A stretch of DNA of 7,955 nucleotides from CAZHJA01 sp964532865. Its GTDB lineage: Bacteria > Patescibacteriota > Microgenomatia > UBA1406 > GWC2-37-13. The DNA lies in assembly GCA_964532865.1 (NCBI GenBank), contig CAZHJA010000042.1:1-7955 (forward strand). The letters run 5' to 3'. The notes below the pieces were generated by a model, which saw only the letters and a program-made list of their open reading frames with translations, ran no database searches and was not told the origin of the DNA. Shown here piece by piece: positions 1 to 6,710 of this stretch; the stretch's first letter is position 1, and each line of letters begins with the position of its first letter. A program made the position numbers and the translations under genes.

Positions 1-91
1 AATGTGCTCTGCCTCGCTTCTTTACACCATCACCTATAACTGTTAAACGATTAAATTTTTTACCAAGCAAACATTTTATTGGTTTTCCCAT
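1..91 (-). CDS. Homing-type HNH/AP2-like endonuclease, N-terminal 30 codons only (partial)
   Basis: The reading frame begins with ATG at 91-89 and stays open to the left edge, so only 30 residues are visible. Residues 9-19 read LGKKFNRLTVI, followed by a basic GVKKRGRAH stretch. This matches the start of many phage HNH or AP2-type endonucleases, which open with a 'L.GkrFGrLtVi' strand and then a Gly-Arg-Ala-x-Trp and a zinc-ribbon 'C.CDCG' segment. The last two would lie outside the window. Such proteins are usually mobile, cutting DNA at sites lacking the gene. It sits downstream of the major capsid gene behind two hairpins, with an A/T-rich leader and no Shine-Dalgarno sequence. The family call rests on the N-terminal motif alone, and the catalytic part is not seen. 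Confidence 0.6.
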   Translation of the reverse strand, partial: MGKPIKCLLGKKFNRLTVIGDGVKKRGRAH

Positions 92-122
92 AAAATTAGT
101 TAGTTTAATTATAAGTATGGGC

Positions 123-151
123 TATGAGAGGTGAACTAACCACCTCTCATA
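123..151 (-). terminator. Perfect 11-bp hairpin between the capsid gene and the downstream endonuclease
   Basis: TATGAGAGGTG at 123-133 is exactly complementary to CACCTCTCATA at 141-151, with a 7-base loop. On the minus-strand transcript it lies about 45 bases past the capsid stop codon and 31 bases before the ATG of the partial endonuclease. No clear U-run follows on either strand, so a classical intrinsic terminator is not certain. It could instead be an attenuator, an mRNA-end stabiliser, or a structure restricting expression of the endonuclease. A weaker competing pairing exists between CTCTC at 144-148 and GAGAG at 157-161. The hairpin is seen directly; its role is inferred. Confidence 0.4.
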
Positions 152-174
152 CTTGCGAGAGCTACTACCCATTA

Positions 175-194
175 TTTGGCTAACCTTAGCCAAA
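175..194 (-). other. Perfect 9-bp palindrome directly after the major capsid stop codon
   Basis: TTTGGCTAA at 175-183 pairs with TTAGCCAAA at 186-194, leaving only two unpaired bases (a loop of four to six once the closing pairs open). It abuts the TAG stop of the capsid gene at 195-197, so a minus-strand transcript folds there at once. A hairpin at this spot often ends or protects a highly expressed capsid mRNA, but no U-tract follows, so termination is not established. Together with the hairpin at 123-151 it makes a double structure separating the head operon from the endonuclease gene. Confidence 0.45.
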
Positions 195-1463
195 CTAGTT
201 TCCAATATTTTTTAACCATCCCATTGTCTTTAGGGTTTCGAAAGTCCAACCGACTTGACCGATAATCTCACGTTTCACAGCAGTAGCACCATCAGCTAAT
301 AGTTGAGGTCTATCCATAAACGCTTGATTATTAGAATTGAACTTTTTAAGGAAGTTGAATTGTAGGTTTGCTGGGTCAACTACACATAAAGAACCAGCGA
401 ATGTGTCAATAGTATCGAATAGTGGTTCATAAACTAAGTGATAAATTCCATTTACAGTTCTAATTTTTTCAACTGTAACACCAAATTCACCAATCTTAAA
501 ATTATCTAATTGAATGAACTCAAAGCCCATGTTATAGATAGGAGTAAGACCTCTTAAACCACCAACTAACCATTTTTCTGTTGATCCACCACGACCAACT
601 GAACCCAAGAATGATAGCAATTCTGCTTTTGTTAAAGCAAAACCTGCCATATCTCTAATTTCAACATCAGAGTATGCTTCTAACCAGTAGAAGTAACCAC
701 CATTGTGATAAACAGGATTTGTTGTTGATGCGGCAACACTTCTTTCACCGAACCAAAACATTTTTTCTAGTTTATCCATTAAACGAGAAACTGCTAAACG
801 ATATTCGTAATTCATTGGATCTTGACCTTTATAGTCTTTAGTAGCAAGACGAGTCTGAGTCAAACCATAAGGTTCTGATGTAATTTCCAAATAATTGTAA
901 ATTTCAGCAGCCTTAGTTGTACGAATAGCTTGAGAAGTTGAATCTTCTGCACGACTATTGTGCATTTTATAGAACTTATCAGCAGTTGTCATTACGATAC
1001 CAGCTGTTCTAGCACCACCATCAAGATCAGTAATATTCAAGGTGTTAGTAGCAACAGATGCAATGATTGTAACTTCTCTTTGACCAGATGCATTTGTTAA
1101 AAGCAAAACATCACCAGCAACGAAATGATCATCATTGGCAGCCGAAACTGTCAAAGCTGTATCTCCTGTTGCAAGTGCGGCAGTACATTTATAGTAATCT
1201 GCTAAATTTACTTGATCCTCAAAGTGTTCTACTTTGTAATTAGTGCGTCCACGAGTTTTTAACGATTTTCCTGAAACGGAAGGGATTTTATCGTTATCCC
1301 TATATCCGAAAGTTTGACCCATTGTCAGTATTTTTGTTGCGAAAGGATGTTTATCACCTTCGTAAAAATACATCATTGGATCTACATCTCGGATAAATAA
1401 AGAGTTATTATCCAGCCCCGTATTGGGTGTTCCGGCAATTACTCCTACATCAGGTGTTGACAT
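195..1463 (-). CDS. Major capsid protein, HK97 fold, SU10/DUF5309-like
   Basis: This 422-residue protein is the likely capsid shell subunit. The N-terminal part (about 20-85) has the Asp-Pro, 'ATKIL' and 'SGKSL' stretch common in SU10-type capsid proteins. Residues about 95-150 look like an inserted beta domain (AGDVLLLTNASGQREVTI). Residues 185-240 contain the family-like helix region EIYNYLEITSEPYGLTQT and RLMDKLEKMFWFGER. Residues 328-365 carry GVTVEKIRTVNGIYHLVYEP and CVVDPANL, the conserved C-terminal strands of this family. Family assignment is by remembered motifs, not a search. It follows the scaffold-like gene by 39 bases, the usual scaffold-then-capsid order. There is no Shine-Dalgarno sequence before the ATG at 1463; the leader is almost pure A/T with one CC. 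Two hairpins follow the stop. Confidence 0.85.
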   Translation of the reverse strand: MSTPDVGVIAGTPNTGLDNNSLFIRDVDPMMYFYEGDKHPFATKILTMGQTFGYRDNDKIPSVSGKSLKTRGRTNYKVEHFEDQVNLADYYKCTAALATGDTALTVSAANDDHFVAGDVLLLTNASGQREVTIIASVATNTLNITDLDGGARTAGIVMTTADKFYKMHNSRAEDSTSQAIRTTKAAEIYNYLEITSEPYGLTQTRLATKDYKGQDPMNYEYRLAVSRLMDKLEKMFWFGERSVAASTTNPVYHNGGYFYWLEAYSDVEIRDMAGFALTKAELLSFLGSVGRGGSTEKWLVGGLRGLTPIYNMGFEFIQLDNFKIGEFGVTVEKIRTVNGIYHLVYEPLFDTIDTFAGSLCVVDPANLQFNFLKKFNSNNQAFMDRPQLLADGATAVKREIIGQVGWTFETLKTMGWLKNIGN

Positions 1464-1502
1464 AAATAATAGGTTAATAATAAATTAGTAACCCTACATA
1501 AT

Positions 1503-2501
1503 TTACATGTACTGTGCCATATAGTCTGCGACTTCTGGTGGTAATTTCTTTTCTTCTACATCTTCTCCAGCTCCACCAGCATCAGAATTGTTTAAAGCGG
1601 CTTCTCTTTTTTTAAGCTCTTTTTGCACTCTTTCATTGACCATTTCCTCGATTGAATCAAGGTCTTTAAGTTCATTATCCCCTAAAGACTCCTTGTAATC
1701 AGCTTTGGCTCTTTTATACAACTTTTTAGGACTAGGAGGATTTTTTACACCCTCATAGCTATCTACAAGTTCTTTAAAGAATGGTTCAACTTTCTCAAAA
1801 TCTTTTTCGGCAAAAATCTCGTCAAATTCAGCATCAGCTTGGACTTTCATCTCAATTTCTTTCTCTGAATTTTTGACTTCTTTTACTTTCTTATCAATAA
1901 GTTCCTCTAAATTAGCTTTGGTATCATCAGGTTTTTCTCCATCTCCGTCATAATACTTTTGCCATTCAGCGTTAGCTTTCTTGTAATCTTTTAAAAGACC
2001 TTCTAGTTTTGAAACATTTGTGCCTAATTCTAATTTTTCTTTTCGCAAACTCTTAACATCACCAGATAAACGAGTGTTATCTCCATTTATCCTGTTGACT
2101 GCTTTTACAGCCTCATTGTATGTAGAGTATTTAGTACCTGCAACTTCAAATTCTTCTGGTTGGGCGTCCTTATTGTCTTTCTTATCCTTATCGGATTTTT
2201 CAGACTTTTTAGGATCGTCTTTGCCATCTTCCTTTTTGGTTTCAGTAGTTTTTTTATCCTCTGTTTTAGAATCATCCTTTTTATCGGATTCTTCTTTTTT
2301 ACTTTCAGAGTCGTTTTCTTTGGTATCGTCCTCACCAGTTTTTTTAGTATCTGTTTGGTCAGATTTGACTTCCTCGACTTTGGCAGTATCAGTTTGGTCA
2401 TTAGCATCGGCTGGAGCTTCTGGCATTTCGCCAAAATAATCTTCCATACCTCTACTAGGACTTACCACTACTTCACCATTATCTGTAGTTTGGTCACTCA
2501 T
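1503..2501 (-). CDS. Scaffold-like head assembly protein
   Basis: The 332-residue protein has the make-up and place of a phage capsid scaffold, which guides capsid assembly from inside and then leaves or is cleaved. Residues about 35-115 are a disordered Lys/Asp/Glu/Ser/Thr tract containing two DQTDT copies. Residues 117-135 form a short ordered segment (EFEVAGTKYSTYNEAVKAV), as seen at the start of many scaffold cores. Residues about 135-180 and 195-225 are strongly charged helices likely to form coiled coils. Residues 225-305 are another helical, charged region. The tail ends in LPPEVADYMAQYM, a short hydrophobic end of the sort that binds capsid subunits. It lies immediately upstream of the capsid gene. 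No protease motif is seen. The function is inferred from composition and position. Confidence 0.75.
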   Translation of the reverse strand: MSDQTTDNGEVVVSPSRGMEDYFGEMPEAPADANDQTDTAKVEEVKSDQTDTKKTGEDDTKENDSESKKEESDKKDDSKTEDKKTTETKKEDGKDDPKKSEKSDKDKKDNKDAQPEEFEVAGTKYSTYNEAVKAVNRINGDNTRLSGDVKSLRKEKLELGTNVSKLEGLLKDYKKANAEWQKYYDGDGEKPDDTKANLEELIDKKVKEVKNSEKEIEMKVQADAEFDEIFAEKDFEKVEPFFKELVDSYEGVKNPPSPKKLYKRAKADYKESLGDNELKDLDSIEEMVNERVQKELKKREAALNNSDAGGAGEDVEEKKLPPEVADYMAQYM

Positions 2502-2532
2502 ATAATTTTTCGCTGTTTAATTAAATTAGTTA
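2502..2532 (-). promoter_or_regulatory. Gap with AATTTAATTAAA-CAGCGA motif before the scaffold-like gene
   Basis: Reading the minus strand, this gap contains AATTTAATTAAACAGCGA (2527-2510), ending 8 bases before the scaffold ATG. A nearly identical string, AATTTAATTAACAGCGA, lies before the membrane-anchored protein gene at 4740-4724. The element also includes ACTAATTT (2530-2523), found before the capsid gene and the left-edge endonuclease. It may be a phage promoter or a translation-start signal replacing a Shine-Dalgarno sequence. The recurrence is seen; the function is a guess. Confidence 0.3.
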
Positions 2533-3213
2533 TTAATTTCTACCTCTAATATCTTTGTACAGACCAGAAACCACATCTGACTGAAAGAATTTCATGGTAT
2601 CAATATTCATAATAGTTAGTACTCCTTCCATTCCTCCTCCTGTATCCATAAACCAAACATTTGCATAATTCTTAGGATAGTGAGAGTAAGTATAAATTGA
2701 AGTTTGTCCTACAATAACCGTTTTAAATTCTTTTATATCTTCTAAGTTGTTTCTATTATTCCAGAGTTCTCTATCCCAACTTAAAAATATATCATCACAT
2801 TCTTCTAACGGCTCACCCTTTTGTGGTACTCCACCATGAACGAAACATCTATTTTCTTCATCAATATAATAGAATGGTTTACTACTTAAAAAGTCAAGAT
2901 GTCTTTTCCAATCTTTAGGATTTTCCTTTAGATATGATTCTAAAGTATTATTACCTCCTTGGGATGTCCATATTTCTGGTTTATCACCTTTATCAAGCCA
3001 ATCAATTAACCATTGGTCATGATTGCCTATAATATATACAAGATTCTTTATCTTAAATAGTTCTTCAAAACACTCAAATGTTTCTGACCAACCATCTGCG
3101 ACATCTCCTAAACAAATTAGTTTATCATTTTGATAATCAAAATTACTTCTTTCTAAACATTGTTTTAAAGATTTTAATCCTCCATGTATATCACCTATTA
3201 CAAATGTTTTCAT
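2533..3213 (-). CDS. PPP-type metallophosphatase (Ser/Thr or nucleotide phosphatase-like)
   Basis: With the ATG at 3213 the protein has 226 residues and opens directly with the family core, MKTFVIGDIHGG. This start lies 7 bases after the previous stop. A longer frame from 3240 adds nine residues overlapping that gene and is less likely. The motifs of the calcineurin-like PPP superfamily appear in order: GDIHG (Asp8, His10), GDVADG (Asp37, Asp40), GNHD (Asn64, His65) and FVHGG (His126). The last expected metal ligand, His of GHT, is Gln170 here (VGQTS), followed by WFMDTGGG at 187-194. Relatives hydrolyse phosphoesters using two metal ions. Lambda phosphatase is the best-known phage member. 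Its presence inside a head operon is unusual, and it may be a cargo gene. The His-to-Gln change may weaken or alter activity. The substrate cannot be told from sequence. Confidence 0.85.
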   Translation of the reverse strand: MKTFVIGDIHGGLKSLKQCLERSNFDYQNDKLICLGDVADGWSETFECFEELFKIKNLVYIIGNHDQWLIDWLDKGDKPEIWTSQGGNNTLESYLKENPKDWKRHLDFLSSKPFYYIDEENRCFVHGGVPQKGEPLEECDDIFLSWDRELWNNRNNLEDIKEFKTVIVGQTSIYTYSHYPKNYANVWFMDTGGGMEGVLTIMNIDTMKFFQSDVVSGLYKDIRGRN

Positions 3214-3220
3214 AATTAGC

Positions 3221-3568
3221 TTATTTATATAAATTTGCAATGCTTACTCCACTTATTAATAGTTTCTTTCTCTTATCGTCTAGATTGCCCCACAACCTAC
3301 TATCTACCCAGCCCGGTTTACCTAACTTAGATTTTTTAGGCTTTGGTGGCTCTGGAATATCGCTAGGATCAATAACCTCAATATCTTCTTCTAGTGGAAT
3401 ATCCACTTCCTCCTCAGATTCTTCTTCAACTGGAGTTTCTGTGGCTATTTCTGTGTCTAGTTCCTCTTCTTCTGGCAATAAAGCTAGTAACTCGTCTTTA
3501 GTGGCTTTAGACTCGTATTCAATCCCAGCCTTATCAAGCTGTTTCTTTATCTTTTTTTTGGTCAACAT
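3221..3568 (-). CDS. Small head-module protein with HeH/SAP-like N-terminal domain
   Basis: From the ATG at 3568 the product has 115 residues. An alternative TTG at 3577 would add three. Residues 2-32 (for example KKQLDKAGIEYESKATKDELLALL) match the helix-extended-helix (HeH/LEM-like, related to SAP) pattern found in many small phage proteins. This pattern is a short nucleic-acid or protein binding fold with a 'kAtKdeLl.LL' signature. Residues 33-75 are an acidic, Pro-ending linker. Residues 78-115 are a basic patch and a short hydrophobic C-terminus (KLGKPGWVDSRLWG, then ISGVSIANLYK). The gene overlaps the end of the upstream gene by 35 bases and is followed 7 bases later by the phosphatase start. 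A connector or head accessory role is suggested only by position. Confidence 0.65.
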   Translation of the reverse strand: MLTKKKIKKQLDKAGIEYESKATKDELLALLPEEEELDTEIATETPVEEESEEEVDIPLEEDIEVIDPSDIPEPPKPKKSKLGKPGWVDSRLWGNLDDKRKKLLISGVSIANLYK

Positions 3569-3848
3569 ATTTTTCAAATATTTGTTTCTGTGAATTAATA
3601 AAGCTCTCTATATCAAGTAAGGCTCTTTTATACCCACTATCATATTGAGCCATTTCTGGCTTAGCGGCATATAATTCAACAGGTTTCTGCAATGTGTCTA
3701 ATTTCATTTTTAGAAACTTATCAAATAGTTGCCATTCGTCTGAATCAATGAGTTTTATGATTTGTTTGCTTTGATCTTTTAGATCATCGCTTAAATCTGC
3801 AACTTCATTTATATCAAACCCCAGAAATTCGCTGATTGGATCTTGCAT
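3534..3848 (-). CDS. Conserved-looking 104-residue head-module protein of unknown function
   Basis: I do not recognise a named family. The protein is soluble, mostly helical and acidic at the N-terminus (DINEVADLSDDLKDQ). A central stretch follows (SDEWQLFDKFLKMKLDTLQK, residues about 36-55), then a Gly-containing helix (YKRALLDIESFINSQKQIF). Small proteins with a similar Trp-x-x-Phe helix followed by a 'G.kral.die' helix often lie between portal and scaffold genes in tailed phages, but their role is generally not known. It starts one base after the stop of the 45-residue gene. It ends with TGA followed directly by TAA, inside the start of the HeH-domain gene. This tight coupling supports it being a real gene. 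Confidence 0.65.
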   Translation of the reverse strand: MQDPISEFLGFDINEVADLSDDLKDQSKQIIKLIDSDEWQLFDKFLKMKLDTLQKPVELYAAKPEMAQYDSGYKRALLDIESFINSQKQIFEKYVDQKKDKETA

Positions 3849-3849
3849 G

Positions 3850-3987
3850 TTACATGTATTTAGATTTTAAGTCTTTTTTCTTTGATTCCATGTTCTTGTA
3901 TTCTTTTTCACTCTCGACAGGAACACTTTTATCACCCTTCTTTGACTCGACCTTATTCATTTTTTCTTCGTACATTTTTTTAAGCAT
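3850..3987 (-). CDS. 45-residue Lys/Glu-rich small protein
   Basis: An ATG at 3987-3985 opens a 45-codon frame ending with TAA at 3852-3850. It lies one base after the stop of the upstream gene (TAA-T-ATG) and one base before the start of the next (TAA-C-ATG), so it fills the gap exactly, which is strong support for a real gene. The product, starting MLKKMYEEKMNKVESKK and ending LKSKYM, is extremely rich in Lys, Glu and Ser. It has no hydrophobic segment and is likely a single charged helix or disordered peptide. Inner ATG codons could also serve as starts. No family is recognised. A role as a small head accessory or DNA-binding peptide is speculative. Confidence 0.6.
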   Translation of the reverse strand: MLKKMYEEKMNKVESKKGDKSVPVESEKEYKNMESKKKDLKSKYM

Positions 3988-3988
3988 A

Positions 3989-4708
3989 TTAAGTTGTTGT
4001 GCAAGTTAATTTAGAACTTGATAAAGCTCCACTAGCACCTAATAACCAATAGTCACCATCAGAGCGAATTTCAAAGAAATCTCCAATGTTTTCACCATCA
4101 GCTACAAAAGTAATAGTATCTTCAGCATCACAATCAACTACTGCACCAGCTACGAGTAAAGTACCTTCTATATTATCTCCAGCATCACTTGTAACAACAG
4201 TACAATCCTCTCCTAAAGCACCTGCTACTACAAACTTATAATTCACACCTGCCGCAGTTGAAGTTGCAGGTAAAGTAAAGATTGTAGAACTAACACCTTC
4301 AATATAAAAGGTTTCTCCAGACATAGCAGTTGTAAGGGTCACAGTTGAAGTGGCTGTGCCATTTTTTTCTGTATAACTTTCAAGATAGTTTAAACTATCT
4401 GTGTATAATCCATCAAAATTCCAACCTGTGCCAGCTAAACTACCCGGAGCAACTGCTTCCATAATTCCCCTTGAACTAGCTTGTAGTATTTGATATTGAG
4501 TTAAACCATCCATTCTCTCTGTTACTGCTTGAACATTTTGTCTTAGATCAGCCCCAGAATCAGAGTATGAGTCTGTTGACGGATTAATTGTTGGATCTGT
4601 ACCAAGCACTGCTACTTCTTCCTTTGGTAGAGATAAACCTATTGTAGCTATTCCCACTCCGAGGATTGCCACCAATAATCCGATTATGATTTTGTCTTTT
4701 GTATTCAT
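3989..4708 (-). CDS. Membrane-anchored, beta-rich protein of unknown function
   Basis: The 239-residue product begins with a short basic N-terminus (MNTKDK) and a strong hydrophobic segment at about 7-25 (IIIGLLVAILGVGIATIGL), so it is a signal anchor or signal peptide without an obvious cleavage site or lipobox. Residues about 28-110 are polar and probably a stalk or helix (LRQNVQAVTERMDGLTQYQ). Residues 115-239 are Thr/Ser/Ala/Gly-rich beta strands with GETFYIEG, VNYKFVVAGA, GDFFEIRSDGDYWLLG and three Cys (169, 193, 236), which suggests an extracellular or virion-surface beta domain. It sits between portal and small head genes, with a two-copy CAGCGA motif in its leader. Possible roles are a head decoration protein, a host-surface modifier or a superinfection factor. 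The anchor is clear; the role is not. Confidence 0.7.
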   Translation of the reverse strand: MNTKDKIIIGLLVAILGVGIATIGLSLPKEEVAVLGTDPTINPSTDSYSDSGADLRQNVQAVTERMDGLTQYQILQASSRGIMEAVAPGSLAGTGWNFDGLYTDSLNYLESYTEKNGTATSTVTLTTAMSGETFYIEGVSSTIFTLPATSTAAGVNYKFVVAGALGEDCTVVTSDAGDNIEGTLLVAGAVVDCDAEDTITFVADGENIGDFFEIRSDGDYWLLGASGALSSSKLTCTTT

Positions 4709-4749
4709 ATAAATTAAATTATATCGCTGTTAATTAAATTCGCTGATAT
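4709..4749 (-). promoter_or_regulatory. Intergenic leader with two CAGCGA copies in A/T-rich sequence
   Basis: On the minus strand the gap between portal and the membrane-anchored gene contains CAGCGA twice, at 4745-4740 and 4729-4724, 16 bases apart. Each copy is followed by an A/T block (ATTTAATTAA and TATAATTTAATT). The second copy with its upstream AATTTAATTAA is nearly the same as the string before the scaffold-like gene. TATAAT at 4723-4718 resembles a -10 box, but no good -35 partner is seen. It is a candidate internal promoter or start-site signal. Confidence 0.3.
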
Positions 4750-6708
4750 TTATTCGATTGGTGTTTGAACTGGTAAAGGTATTTGATCCTTAGTAGGTGC
4801 TAACGGTACTTGTGGTGCTGTTGGCTGTCCATCTACTACAGGTTGCCCCATAGGTTGAGCTGGTTGCTGTTCTAACTTGTACTCATCCACATCTTCAATA
4901 ATATCGTCAAATTGTCGCAAAAGTTCTGCTGTAAGTTTTTGAGTATCCCAAACAGGTGGTAGCCCAGCATTCATTTTATTTACATTTTCATTGACTGCTA
5001 CTGTAATTGCATTTTGATACTGCCTTATCATGTTTTGCTTATCCAAGAAAGCGAGAGAAGTTTTGACACTAATATCATAACTTCCAATCAAATCTGAAAC
5101 GAATACAACATCAGTATAACCAGCCATTAAAAATACTTCCTCGATTGTCTTTGCTTTCATTTGTCCTTCCTTGGTAGCATATTCAGCAACGAGCTTACCA
5201 TTCTTATTCATATCCCTTGAAAAAGGTAGGAATTTAACATCTTTGTTAGTTCCGTCATTTAACAAGTAATCCATTTCTTCGGTATAAAGTTGAGGAATAG
5301 CAGATAACCACGATTCAAGGATAGGTGTAATACCTCTTTCTTCCATTTGTTGAATTTTTTGTTTAATTCTTTTTCCACCAGCTACATTCATCATTTCAGC
5401 TTCTCCCAAAGTGTCTGCACTTCCTTCATCAGAACCAATAGAATAATCTGATTGTCCTGTTACCATTTGACCGATATTTTTAACTTCACCTAAAACTTGT
5501 AAAGGAACATCATTTGCAGAAGATTGATCTATTGTCGTTATTGCATCATCCGCTTTCATTCCAGCCAAGAATTTAAGCCTGATAGGCTCTGTCATTCTAC
5601 TTGATTTAAGTTGTGTAGGATCTTCCAAAAATGGTTCTATAACAGCAAAACGCTTGACTGTGCTTAAAACAACCTGTAAATACATTAAATTATGTATCTT
5701 ATTTTCTTCATATTGTTGCCATCTTAAAATTTCTGCTTCTCCAACACCTTCTAACTCACCAGGAACATCATAATCTTTTAAAGCATAGATAGGAATTTCT
5801 TTTTTAGGAAATTGATTTATTCCTTTGTGGCACTCAGTCCAATTCTCACCAGCATAAATATTTACTTCATGTGCTGTATATTCGGTAATAACTCCGATTG
5901 AGTTTTCCTTATCTTCAACATCACTTGCTGTTTGTGGACTTTCTGATATTACTTGACCACCAGTATCTCGAGTCTTGTAATTACTCATTGTTTTGGTGTA
6001 AATAGCGTCTATTGTCTTTTTAACACGATCTAACTCTTCAATTTGACCACCTTTTTGCATTCCCTCTGTCTTATAACCTTTCTTTTTACATTCTTCTTTC
6101 CATTCATCAAAATCCCAGATAGCAATAGTCCACTCTCTACGGCGACTCTCGTGAGAACCACTTTCATAAGTTTTAGCTTTTCTGTCTGGTATACAGTAAT
6201 AAGGATTAAGCCATTTAACTTTCATACCCTCATACTTCTTTTGCTTTCCTTTTTTGTAAACAGGACGACCTTCATTATCATATTTTTCAAATACATCTGT
6301 CGTTTCCTCATCAAGCTCAAAATAACTAAGCAATTTGCCTGTACCATACAATAAGGCATCAAACTCTGCTTTTGCTTTTTGATTATCAGACTTACTTCTA
6401 CTCCATTCTCCTTTTAAAATATGTTGTGATCTCTCTGCTTGATACTTTTCGCTTCTATTTGTATATTTAACAGCAATATCAATCGGTCTATCTAAATCTG
6501 GTCTGATTGATTCAATAGTCATAAAAGTACGAGGAATATAAATTTGCAATCCTAAACTCTCAAGCACTTCTTTGCTATATTTCTCATTCAAAAGAGAAAT
6601 GCTTTTATAAGAACGATAATGAAAATTCATTATTTTATGCCAAGAGAGTCTGGCAGTTAAATCCTTTTGGAACTCGGTTTTCTTTTGTTCTATTGTTAGT
6701 TTTTTCAT
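4750..6708 (-). CDS. Portal protein
   Basis: This 652-residue protein follows the terminase stop by two bases (TAA-TT-ATG) and has the size and layout of a tailed-phage portal, the dodecameric ring at one capsid vertex through which DNA passes and on which terminase docks. The N-terminus is helical (residues 1-50). The wing-like region about 100-310 is rich in charged and aromatic residues (for example KVKWLNPYYCIPDRKAK). GVGEAEILRWQQYEENKIHN at 321-340 is the typical 'G.gea......q...N' helix of portals. Residues 425-460 (SADTLGEAEMMNVAGGKRIKQ) match the conserved stem/tunnel-loop 'T..ea' region. Residues 612-652 form a Pro/Gln-rich flexible tail. The call rests on gene order, size and these motifs. 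I cannot place it in a specific portal family. Confidence 0.8.
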   Translation of the reverse strand: MKKLTIEQKKTEFQKDLTARLSWHKIMNFHYRSYKSISLLNEKYSKEVLESLGLQIYIPRTFMTIESIRPDLDRPIDIAVKYTNRSEKYQAERSQHILKGEWSRSKSDNQKAKAEFDALLYGTGKLLSYFELDEETTDVFEKYDNEGRPVYKKGKQKKYEGMKVKWLNPYYCIPDRKAKTYESGSHESRRREWTIAIWDFDEWKEECKKKGYKTEGMQKGGQIEELDRVKKTIDAIYTKTMSNYKTRDTGGQVISESPQTASDVEDKENSIGVITEYTAHEVNIYAGENWTECHKGINQFPKKEIPIYALKDYDVPGELEGVGEAEILRWQQYEENKIHNLMYLQVVLSTVKRFAVIEPFLEDPTQLKSSRMTEPIRLKFLAGMKADDAITTIDQSSANDVPLQVLGEVKNIGQMVTGQSDYSIGSDEGSADTLGEAEMMNVAGGKRIKQKIQQMEERGITPILESWLSAIPQLYTEEMDYLLNDGTNKDVKFLPFSRDMNKNGKLVAEYATKEGQMKAKTIEEVFLMAGYTDVVFVSDLIGSYDISVKTSLAFLDKQNMIRQYQNAITVAVNENVNKMNAGLPPVWDTQKLTAELLRQFDDIIEDVDEYKLEQQPAQPMGQPVVDGQPTAPQVPLAPTKDQIPLPVQTPIE

Positions 6709-6710
6709 AA

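Noticed and set aside
2020..2549. Open frames on the plus strand and in a second minus frame across the scaffold-like gene
   Set aside because: They are shadows of the Lys/Asp/Glu/Ser-rich tract, whose codons give Ser/Phe/Leu-rich or Lys/Ile-rich translations in other frames. No start context or family motif supports them.
3214..3240. Earlier start of the phosphatase at 3240
   Set aside because: The extra nine residues overlap the upstream gene and precede the MKTFVIGDIHG core, which normally starts the protein.
3534..3536. Reassigned TGA codon (mycoplasma or Gracilibacteria code)
   Set aside because: The TGA here is followed at once by TAA and no gene contains an in-frame TGA. All genes are full length under the standard bacterial code, though this alone does not exclude a recoded host.
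3240..3593. Plus-strand open frame rich in Ser and Gly
   Set aside because: It is the antisense of the acidic linker of the HeH-domain gene and has no recognisable domain.
6043..6354. Plus-strand Phe/Leu-rich open frame that could look like a membrane protein
   Set aside because: It lies wholly antisense to the portal gene. The hydrophobic look comes from complementing Lys/Glu codons.
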